Shown here in pieces: positions 6,462 through 11,200 of a stretch of 11,200 bases of DNA. The translations under genes were made by a program, and so were the position numbers. The DNA is from Cyclobacteriaceae bacterium (lineage in GTDB: Bacteria > Bacteroidota > Bacteroidia > Cytophagales > Cyclobacteriaceae). Every line of letters starts with the position of its first letter. Position 1 is the stretch's first letter. The notes beneath the pieces were generated by a model that did no database searches, was not told the origin of the DNA, and worked only from the letters and a program-made list of their open reading frames with translations. Location of the stretch: the NCBI GenBank assembly GCA_019751475.1, contig JAIENH010000646.1:1-11200 (forward strand), written 5' to 3'.

Positions 6462-8107
6462 TGACGGATGCCTCTAAACTTGAGCCACCTAAAGATGTAG
6501 TATTAAAAAATCCAAAAGACTATAAAATATTACGCAAGCCGCTGCCCCGGCAAGACACGCCTCTTAAAGTCAATGGCAAGGCTGTATTTGGGTTGGATTT
6601 TAAATTACCTGGAATGCTCTACGCAGTCGTGGAGCGTAGCCCACGGTTTGAAGGAAAAGTAAAGAGCTTCAATGAAGCAGACGTAAAAAAAATACCGGGC
6701 GTCAAACATGTACTGAAAGTTAATCGCGAAGTATTTGACAACATGCGCGAAGGTGTGGCTGTCGTAGCAGAATCTTTATGGGCTGCTATGCAAGGTCGCA
6801 AAGCGCTGCGCGTGGAATGGGATGACTCCGCATTTCCACATCACAGCTCAGACGAATTGTATACAAAGATGCGTACGCAGGCAAAAGGGGACATGATTTC
6901 GTATCGAACCAAAGGAAATGTATCGGCAACGTTTCAGAAAGCTGAGAAAAAAGTATCGGCTGATTACGAAACACCGTACGAATCACATAGCTGCATGGAG
7001 CCGCTTAACTGCGTGGCACACGTAAAAGATGACAGCTGTGAAATCTGGGGGCCTATCCAGGGACCTGACTGGATACAAGGCAACCTGAGTGGCTACCTAA
7101 AACTGCCACCGGAAAAAGTATCGGTAAACATGACCTTCCTCGGGGGCGGCTTCGGACGCAAGGCCTTCACCGATTATCCCTTTGAGGCGGCCATGATTTC
7201 GAAAGAAATTAAAGCACCCGTTCAAGTAGTGTGGACCCGCGAAGACGATATGACCATCGGCCCCTTCCGTCCCGGCATGGTGTATTCCCTCAAAGGAAGC
7301 CTTAGCAAAAATGGTCGCATACAATCTTTCGAAGCAAAAATGTCGGGTCAAAACATGGGTACACAGAACCCTGGTGCCGACAAATCATCATACAACGACA
7401 GCGCTACCGAGGGCTTTTTAGAAACCTACTTTGACTCAATACCGCATTACTCATTTGGTGACTCTCCGCTCGAATCACCCGTGCCGGTGATGTGGTGGCG
7501 GTCGGTATATTCGTCTACTAATGGTTTTGCATTTGAAAGTTTCATGGACGAGATGGCTCTTGAAGCCGGTAAAGATCCGCTGGACTTTAGAAGAAGTCAC
7601 GTGAGTGAGCGCTATCAAGCGTTGATTGACAAGCTGGAAGCCGTGAGCGGCTGGAAGTCAAGAAAGAAAAATGATGGATGGGGCGTGGCGATTACCGAGT
7701 GCTTTTCAAGTATCGTGGGTGAAGTGGTGAAAGTTTCAAAAAATACCGAAGGCAAAGTAAAAATTGATAAAGTGTGGGCGGTGATGGATTGCGGCTGGTA
7801 TGTAAACCCTGACATTATCCGGGCACAGGTGGAAGGCAGTGTTATCATGGCCCTGGGTGCAGCTACCAAGCACGCCACTCACTTTGCGGACGGCAAAGCC
7901 GTTGAGAAAAATTTCGATACCTATAAAATGCCTCGCATCAGCGATGTGCCGGAAATAGAAGTGCACGTGATGGACAACGAAGAAAAGGCCGGAGGTGTGG
8001 GTGAGCCAGGATTGCCACCGTTTACACCCGCCTTGACTAACGCCATCTTTGACCTTACGGGAAAACGGATACGAAACCTGCCATTCAATTTGGAAGAGAT
8101 TGCGTAG
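6374..8107 (+). CDS. iorB: Molybdopterin large subunit (IorB/aldehyde dehydrogenase type), C-terminal part
   Basis: Most of the large subunit, in the -1 frame relative to the first part. The frame can be counted from ATG 6374, but family-like sequence starts only at about residue 9 (YAENGQVIH, from base 6398). No ribosome binding site argues for a separate start. Landmarks, numbered in this frame, are the substrate-channel domain start QDTPLKVNGKAVFG (60-73), FLGGGFGRKAF (255-265), WTREDDM (287-293), MWWRSVYSSTNGFAFESFMDE (split here as 373-382 and 383-393), MDCGWYVNPDI (471-481), and GGVGEPGLPP (540-549) with Glu544 as the expected catalytic base. The protein ends with KRIRNLPF, a typical family C-terminus. 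The rest of the domain shows no further frame break. The gene lies between the 2Fe-2S subunit and, after an inserted toxin-antitoxin pair, a c-type cytochrome, as in periplasmic aldehyde dehydrogenase-like systems. Confidence 0.9.
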   Translation: MECEQIRVYAENGQVIHRSSGKKMGYGELVTDASKLEPPKDVVLKNPKDYKILRKPLPRQDTPLKVNGKAVFGLDFKLPGMLYAVVERSPRFEGKVKSFNEADVKKIPGVKHVLKVNREVFDNMREGVAVVAESLWAAMQGRKALRVEWDDSAFPHHSSDELYTKMRTQAKGDMISYRTKGNVSATFQKAEKKVSADYETPYESHSCMEPLNCVAHVKDDSCEIWGPIQGPDWIQGNLSGYLKLPPEKVSVNMTFLGGGFGRKAFTDYPFEAAMISKEIKAPVQVVWTREDDMTIGPFRPGMVYSLKGSLSKNGRIQSFEAKMSGQNMGTQNPGADKSSYNDSATEGFLETYFDSIPHYSFGDSPLESPVPVMWWRSVYSSTNGFAFESFMDEMALEAGKDPLDFRRSHVSERYQALIDKLEAVSGWKSRKKNDGWGVAITECFSSIVGEVVKVSKNTEGKVKIDKVWAVMDCGWYVNPDIIRAQVEGSVIMALGAATKHATHFADGKAVEKNFDTYKMPRISDVPEIEVHVMDNEEKAGGVGEPGLPPFTPALTNAIFDLTGKRIRNLPFNLEEIA

Positions 8108-8112
8108 TTTTG
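8105..8112 (+). promoter_or_regulatory. -7-like box at the end of the large-subunit gene, before antitoxin 1
   Basis: TAGTTTTG fits TAnnTTTG exactly and overlaps the large-subunit stop codon. It ends 3 bases before the antitoxin ATG at 8116. A TTTG lies at 8089-8092, but the 12-base gap is shorter than the usual spacing near 19. If it works, the toxin-antitoxin pair has its own nearly leaderless promoter. A chance match is quite possible. Confidence 0.3.
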
Positions 8113-8115
8113 ACT

Positions 8116-8340
8116 ATGAAGTCGTTCGACAGAATAACATTCGATCCGAAGATAATGAACGGCATGGCTTGCGTCAGAGGTATGAGGATTACCGTTTCTC
8201 TGATTTTGAGCCTGGTTGCAAGCGGCTTGCCCTCAAAAGAAATTATTAAGGAGTATCCTGATCTGGAAGAAGAAGACATTAAAGAGTGTCTTCGCTATGC
8301 ATCTTGGTTGGCTCAAGAGCGCCAGATAGCTGTGACATAA
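8116..8340 (+). CDS. DUF433 family antitoxin (pair 1)
   Basis: A 74-residue protein of the DUF433 family, small helical DNA-binding-type proteins that act as antitoxins to DUF5615 PIN-like toxins. The N-terminal signature is seen as ITFDPKIMNGMACVRGMRITVSLIL, split as DPKIMNGMACVRG (residues 9-21) and MRITVSLIL (22-30). A helical part with EIIKEYPDLEEEDIKECLRYA follows, the typical hinge where these proteins read Y-P-x-L plus an acidic helix. The Met at 8116 is preferred over the TTG at 8110 because family proteins start close to the conserved strand. It begins 8 bases after the large-subunit stop and precedes the toxin by 18 bases. The pair interrupts the usual order of large subunit followed by cytochrome c, which suggests insertion. 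Family membership is strong. The antitoxin role is inferred from family and neighbour. Confidence 0.85.
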   Translation: MKSFDRITFDPKIMNGMACVRGMRITVSLILSLVASGLPSKEIIKEYPDLEEEDIKECLRYASWLAQERQIAVT

Positions 8341-8358
8341 GGGCCTTCTTGCTATCCC

Positions 8359-8724
8359 ATGAGATTTTTGGCGGATATGGGCATCTCAATGACTACTGTT
8401 ACTTGGCTGCGGTCACAAGGGTATGACGCTGTTCATCTTTCTGAACAAAAATTAACTCGACTGAACGATGAATTGATCTTAGAAAAGGCAAAAGCTGAAG
8501 ATAGAATATTGCTCACGTGTGATCTTGACTTTGGTTTTTTGCTTTCTGTATCTAAGGAGTCCGCTCCAAGTACAGTTATTTTCAGGCTTGAATTTCAAAC
8601 ACCTCTTAATCACATTCATAAGCTTAAGCAATTAATTAATGATTCTATGGTTTCACTACAAAAAGGCTCTATCGTAAGTGTTGATGATAAAAGAATTAGA
8701 ATTCGGTCGTTGCCCATTAAGTAA
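8359..8724 (+). CDS. DUF5615 PIN-like toxin (pair 1)
   Basis: This 121-residue protein belongs to the DUF5615 group of PIN-like proteins, putative RNases paired with DUF433 antitoxins (the VapBC45-like arrangement). It opens with FLADMGIS, the variant of the family that has LxDM in place of LxDENLP. Acidic residues in PIN-like positions are Asp6, Asp37 (RLNDE), and Asp55 and Asp57 in LLTCDLDFG. The C-terminal part (STVIFRLE, then GSIVSVDDKRIRIRSLPI) matches the family's end, so the protein looks complete. The region is visibly more A+T-rich than the molybdenum-hydroxylase genes; for example, 8581-8640 has 17 G or C in 60 bases. That fits horizontal acquisition. Toxicity and target are not shown by the sequence. 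Confidence 0.85.
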   Translation: MRFLADMGISMTTVTWLRSQGYDAVHLSEQKLTRLNDELILEKAKAEDRILLTCDLDFGFLLSVSKESAPSTVIFRLEFQTPLNHIHKLKQLINDSMVSLQKGSIVSVDDKRIRIRSLPIK

Positions 8725-8782
8725 TATTAATGTTATTTCACCTACGGCTATTAGCCATCACGCAATTACTAAACACATATTC

Positions 8783-9184
8783 ATGAAAACTTTAATAGTT
8801 CTTTTGATCACAGTTTCGGGTATAAGCTTTTTCTCCTTCCAAAAAAAGACATTTGACTTGAAGTCGAGCGTAGCCCGTGGTAAAGAAGTGTACGTGGCCT
8901 ATTGCATATCGTGCCACATGGAGCAAGGCGAAGGCATTGAAGAGGTGTATCCTCCTCTCGCCAAATCAGATTACCTCATGGCTGATAAAAAGCGGTCAAT
9001 TCAGCAAGTGCTTTACGGAGTGAAGGGTGAAATGAAAGTGAATGGTAAAATGTATAACTCCGAAATGAGCGGCTTCGATTTGTCCGACCAGGAAGTAAGC
9101 GATGTGTTGAATTATATACGCAACTCATTTGGCAACAAAGGAGCCGCGGTGACTCCGGAAGAGGTGAAGGCGAATCGCAAATGA
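8783..9184 (+). CDS. Monohaem c-type cytochrome, electron acceptor of the molybdenum hydroxylase
   Basis: A 133-residue exported cytochrome c. The N-terminus MKTLIVLLITVSGISFF is a Sec signal or lipid-free anchor. The haem site is CISCH at residues 41-45, and Met95 (YNSEMSGF) is the likely sixth ligand. The helix LSDQEVSDVLNYIRNSFGN (100-118) is the typical C-terminal helix of class I cytochromes found beside periplasmic dehydrogenases. The frame extends upstream to 8678, but that part overlaps the toxin gene and carries no signal peptide, so ATG 8783 is chosen. The context, downstream of a Tat-exported molybdenum hydroxylase, suggests that it takes electrons from the small subunit's 2Fe-2S clusters and passes them to the respiratory chain. 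Its stop overlaps the next gene's start (ATGA at 9181-9184), so the two are translationally coupled. Confidence 0.92.
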   Translation: MKTLIVLLITVSGISFFSFQKKTFDLKSSVARGKEVYVAYCISCHMEQGEGIEEVYPPLAKSDYLMADKKRSIQQVLYGVKGEMKVNGKMYNSEMSGFDLSDQEVSDVLNYIRNSFGNKGAAVTPEEVKANRK

Positions 9185-9561
9185 ACCGGTGGAAGTCGGT
9201 TCTAACGGGCGTTGTCTATGCAGCCGGATCGTTGGTCGCCTTCGTTTTATTATATGACCTGCTTTTCTCCAAGCCCAAGTTAGAACGAGGGCTTGTACTT
9301 GAAAAATTATATGTGCCGGGAAAATCGGTAACAGGCGACACACCCTACGGAGGCATGAGACGCGGACATTCCTTCATTCGCGTGCAGCGGGATGAGCAGT
9401 GGATTGCCGTAGTGCTGTCGGGTGCGCAAGATACACTGACCGTACATTGTCACCCGGAGCATTATAAAATCAAAGAAGTGGGCGACACAATTCATTTTAA
9501 GCGATACGAAGGTGAGTTGTTTCACATTCAATATTTCGCGCATAACGAGGAGACAGACTGA
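9181..9561 (+). CDS. Small membrane-anchored protein of unknown function
   Basis: A 126-residue protein I do not recognise. It has one hydrophobic segment (about residues 8-29, ending LLYDLLF) after a positively charged start (MNRWK), so it is probably an N-terminal anchor with the rest in the periplasm. The soluble part is rich in alternating hydrophobic and polar residues (SFIRV, WIAVVLS, DTIHFKRYE, FHIQYFAH), suggesting a small beta domain. It has one cysteine (Cys90) within VHCHPEHY, a Cys/His cluster that could bind metal or haem, but nothing proves this. Its ATG overlaps the cytochrome stop codon by four bases, which implies coupled translation and a role with the cytochrome or the dehydrogenase. 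Gene structure is well supported. Function is open. Confidence 0.8.
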   Translation: MNRWKSVLTGVVYAAGSLVAFVLLYDLLFSKPKLERGLVLEKLYVPGKSVTGDTPYGGMRRGHSFIRVQRDEQWIAVVLSGAQDTLTVHCHPEHYKIKEVGDTIHFKRYEGELFHIQYFAHNEETD

Positions 9562-9576
9562 ACACAGCAAAATGCT

Positions 9577-9584
9577 TATATTCG
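9577..9584 (+). promoter_or_regulatory. -7-like box before antitoxin 2
   Basis: TATATTCG has one mismatch to TAnnTTTG and ends 4 bases before the antitoxin ATG at 9589, much like the box before antitoxin 1. No -33 element is clear. It is a weak candidate for a separate toxin-antitoxin promoter inside the operon. Confidence 0.25.
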
Positions 9585-9588
9585 TAGT

Positions 9589-9825
9589 ATGAAGACAGAT
9601 CCAATTGAGATTAATGAAAACAAGTTGGGAGGTACTCCAGTATTCACCGGAACCCGCGTGCCCGTTGAGACATTGTTTGATCACCTGGAAAGTGGCGTAA
9701 GCTTGGAGGATTTTTTGGCAGATTTTCCATCTGTAACAAAAGAACAAGCGACCGCTGTACTTGAGATAGCCGCTCGTTTGCTGTCTTCAAAGAATGTCAA
9801 AAGTTTATATGAAACTGCTGCTTGA
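9589..9825 (+). CDS. DUF433 family antitoxin (pair 2)
   Basis: A 78-residue DUF433 protein with the clearest family signature in the window: KLGGTPVFTGTRVPVETLF (residues 12-30), where G-x-P-x-(F)-x-G-T-R-(V/I)-P-V is the hallmark. HLESGVSLEDFLADFPSVT follows, then a helix with EQATAVLEIAARLL. Such proteins serve as antitoxins for DUF5615 toxins. It begins 27 bases after the stop of the small membrane protein, and its 3' end overlaps the toxin start at 9809 by 17 bases, the tight coupling usual for toxin-antitoxin pairs. It is only distantly similar to antitoxin 1, so the two pairs are not a recent duplication. Confidence 0.9.
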   Translation: MKTDPIEINENKLGGTPVFTGTRVPVETLFDHLESGVSLEDFLADFPSVTKEQATAVLEIAARLLSSKNVKSLYETAA

Positions 9826-10000
9826 TGAAAATCTCCCAGTAAAACTTAAAAGCGACCTTCAAGACTATGATGTGTTCACTGTAAGAGACAAAGGTTGGCT
9901 TGGAAAAGAAAATGGAGAGCTGTTAAGACTATTATTAAGTGAAGGATTTGATGTTTTAATAACCGCTGATAAGAATCTGAAGAAATCAGCAAAATTTTGA
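9809..10000 (+). CDS. DUF5615 PIN-like toxin (pair 2), N-terminal part, frameshifted
   Basis: From ATG 9809 this reads MKLLLDENLPVKLKSDL, the classic DUF5615 start with LLDENLP. Next come FTVRDKGWLGKENGELLRL and VLITADKNLKK, where Asp6, Glu7, Glu39 or Glu42 and Asp54 are candidate PIN-like acids. The frame then hits TGA at 9998-10000 after 63 residues, well short of the family's usual 105-115 residues. The missing half is present in the +1 frame from 9984. One extra A in the GAAATC tract (9981-9986) accounts for it. An in-frame start at 9794 would add only five residues that the family lacks. As it stands the gene would give a truncated and probably inactive toxin, unless the indel is an assembly error. 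Confidence 0.82.
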   Translation: MKLLLDENLPVKLKSDLQDYDVFTVRDKGWLGKENGELLRLLLSEGFDVLITADKNLKKSAKF

Positions 10001-10130
10001 AAAGTACCCTGTGGCAGTCTTAGTCCTAAGTTGTGCACGGATGACGTATTCGGAATTGAAAAAATTAATGCCTTTGGTTAAGTTAAAACTCATGGGGCCT
10101 TTGTCAAACGGAGTCACCATAATTCGATGA
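9984..10130 (+). pseudogene. Detached C-terminal part of the pair 2 DUF5615 toxin
   Basis: In the frame starting at 9984 the bases encode NQQNFEKYPVAVLVLSCAR, followed by MTYSELKKLMPLVKLKLMG and GVTIIR, ending at TGA 10128-10130. This matches how DUF5615 proteins continue after TADKNL (typically a Q-Q-N-F stretch, a hydrophobic V-A-V-L-V-L strand and a terminal helix). Joined to the first 58 residues it restores a protein of about 106 residues, the family's normal size. There is no start codon of its own in a sensible place. The stop lies 7 bases before the xdhC-like start. Confidence 0.78.
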
Positions 10131-10137
10131 AAACCTC

Positions 10138-11200
10138 ATGAAAGAGTTTAAGGCAATCGTAGCAGAATATAAAAAGACCGACTTTGCTCAACGGAAAGCC
10201 GCACTGGCTACCGTAGTAAAAGTTCGCGGCTCTTCCTATCGAAGCCCAGGCGCACGCATGCTCATCACTGATGATGGCAAGTGGACGGGCTCCATCAGCG
10301 GAGGGTGCCTGGAAGGAGACGCGCTGCGCAAAGCTCGAATGGTCATGACCAATAAACATCCTCTCACTGTCACCTACGACACACGTGAAGAGAGTAACCA
10401 AAATCTCGGCATTGGGCTCGGCTGCAACGGTGTGATTGATGTGTTGATCGAACCGCTTGACCCGGGTACTCAACCCATGAAACTGTACGAATCACTCATT
10501 GACACTAACCGGCCAGCAGCCATGGCCACCATATTTAAATCTACTTCGCACACGGGAGAGAAAATGGTATTGACCGAACAGGGTGAGCTGACGTCACGAT
10601 TTTCAAACGATGATTTGTCCGTGCTGGTAAGACGCGATCTCGAAGAAGTATTTCACACCAGCAAATCAGTCGCGAAAAGCTATTCTTTGCACGGAGAGGA
10701 AACAGAAGTATTTATTGAGCTCATTCAACCCACCGTATCGCTGCTGATTTTCGGGGGCGGTTTTGATGCCCGGCCTGTCAGTCAATTGGCCAAGTCACTT
10801 GGGTGGGAAGTGCAGGTAACCGATGAGTGTGTGGCTCACATCGCTCCCATCTTCTTTCCCGAAGCCGATAAGCTCTCGCTTTGCCAACGAGAGTTCATCG
10901 ATCGTGACTTTACCATTACACCTTACACGGCATGTGTGCTGATGTCGCATAATTATGAATACGATCGCGATGTCCTCAAAAAACTGATTCATTCCAGCAC
11001 GCCCTACATCGGCATATTGGGGCCGCGCAAGCGCTTCGACAAAATGCTGGACGAATTCCGCGGAAGCGGTATAGAACTGACGAAAGACCAACTCGAACGC
11101 ATTCACTCTCCCATTGGACTTGACATTGGTGCCGAGGCACCAGATGAAATTGCCGTGTCGATTATTGCGGAGATACAAAGCAAGTTTGCCAGCCGGTCAG
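10138..11200 (+). CDS. xdhC: XdhC/CoxI family molybdenum-cofactor maturation protein (C-terminus cut by window edge)
   Basis: 354 codons are visible and the frame continues beyond base 11200. XdhC proteins bind the molybdenum cofactor, promote its sulfuration and deliver it to xanthine dehydrogenase-type enzymes in the cytoplasm. The N-terminal XdhC/CoxI domain has RGSSYRSPGARM (about 29-40), GSISGGCLEGD (51-61) and GIGLGCNGVIDV (90-101). The C-terminal Rossmann-type domain has LLIFGGGFDARPVSQLA (about 203-219), VLMSHNYEYD (267-276) and YIGILGPRKR (290-299). ATG 10138 is the only sensible start, since an in-frame TAA lies at 10120-10122. The gene follows the second toxin-antitoxin pair by 7 bases and belongs with the molybdenum hydroxylase encoded upstream. 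It is very close to full family length, so only a few residues are probably missing. Confidence 0.94.
   Translation, partial: MKEFKAIVAEYKKTDFAQRKAALATVVKVRGSSYRSPGARMLITDDGKWTGSISGGCLEGDALRKARMVMTNKHPLTVTYDTREESNQNLGIGLGCNGVIDVLIEPLDPGTQPMKLYESLIDTNRPAAMATIFKSTSHTGEKMVLTEQGELTSRFSNDDLSVLVRRDLEEVFHTSKSVAKSYSLHGEETEVFIELIQPTVSLLIFGGGFDARPVSQLAKSLGWEVQVTDECVAHIAPIFFPEADKLSLCQREFIDRDFTITPYTACVLMSHNYEYDRDVLKKLIHSSTPYIGILGPRKRFDKMLDEFRGSGIELTKDQLERIHSPIGLDIGAEAPDEIAVSIIAEIQSKFASRS

Noticed and set aside
8744..8754. Small inverted repeat GGCTATTAGCC as a possible terminator before the cytochrome
   Set aside because: Only four base pairs of stem and no T run, so it is expected by chance.
8678..8782. 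N-terminal extension of the cytochrome c
   Set aside because: It overlaps the toxin gene in another frame. The signal peptide begins at ATG 8783.
10114..10473. Minus-strand open frame of 119 codons
   Set aside because: It is antisense to the well-supported XdhC gene and the end of the toxin, with no motif of its own.
10795..11178. Minus-strand open frame of 127 codons
   Set aside because: It is antisense to the Rossmann domain of the XdhC gene, which has clear family motifs on the plus strand.
1..11200. CRISPR arrays, tRNA or rRNA genes, insertion sequences, long repeats
   Set aside because: No regularly spaced repeats, cloverleaf-like sequence, rRNA sequence, transposase or terminal inverted repeats were seen. 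A direct repeat flanking either toxin-antitoxin pair was looked for by eye and not found.

Overview
The window looks like chromosomal DNA from a member of the Bacteroidota, probably the Cytophagales. The reasons are the short GlgP-type phosphorylase, several TAnnTTTG-like -7 promoter boxes, the lack of strong Shine-Dalgarno sequences before most starts, and the family types present. No database was consulted, so this placement rests on pattern recognition. I see no rRNA, tRNA, CRISPR array, IS element or phage gene.

Left part, minus strand (1-4395). Reading leftwards there is a 548-residue alpha-glucan phosphorylase-family protein, then a 428-residue FAD/NAD(P)H oxidoreductase, then 22 bases later a polytopic membrane protein with a C-x3-C-x-C iron-sulfur-type motif that runs off the left edge. 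The last two look like an electron-transfer pair. The phosphorylase has Thr where the PLP-binding Lys of classical phosphorylases is expected.

Middle, plus strand (4559-5335). An exported TPR protein resembles the RMDN (regulator of microtubule dynamics) family. Its likely start is a GTG just downstream of a perfect -7 box, not the upstream TTG that opens the frame.

Right part, plus strand (5453-11200). This is a molybdenum-hydroxylase operon of the isoquinoline 1-oxidoreductase/periplasmic aldehyde dehydrogenase type. It holds a 2Fe-2S small subunit, a Tat-exported molybdopterin large subunit, a c-type cytochrome, a small membrane-anchored protein of unknown function and an XdhC cofactor-maturation protein cut by the right edge. 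The expected flow is substrate to Mo centre, to two 2Fe-2S clusters, to cytochrome c, in the periplasm. Two different DUF433/DUF5615 antitoxin-toxin pairs lie inside this gene cluster, one between large subunit and cytochrome, the other just before xdhC.

Two genes carry clean single-base frameshifts, with family-like sequence intact on both sides: the large subunit near 6398 and the second DUF5615 toxin near 9980-9985. Two such events within about 3.6 kb suggest assembly indels or very recent mutations. The large-subunit overlap also contains two in-phase A AAA AAA heptamers, so programmed -1 frameshifting is recorded as a less likely alternative.
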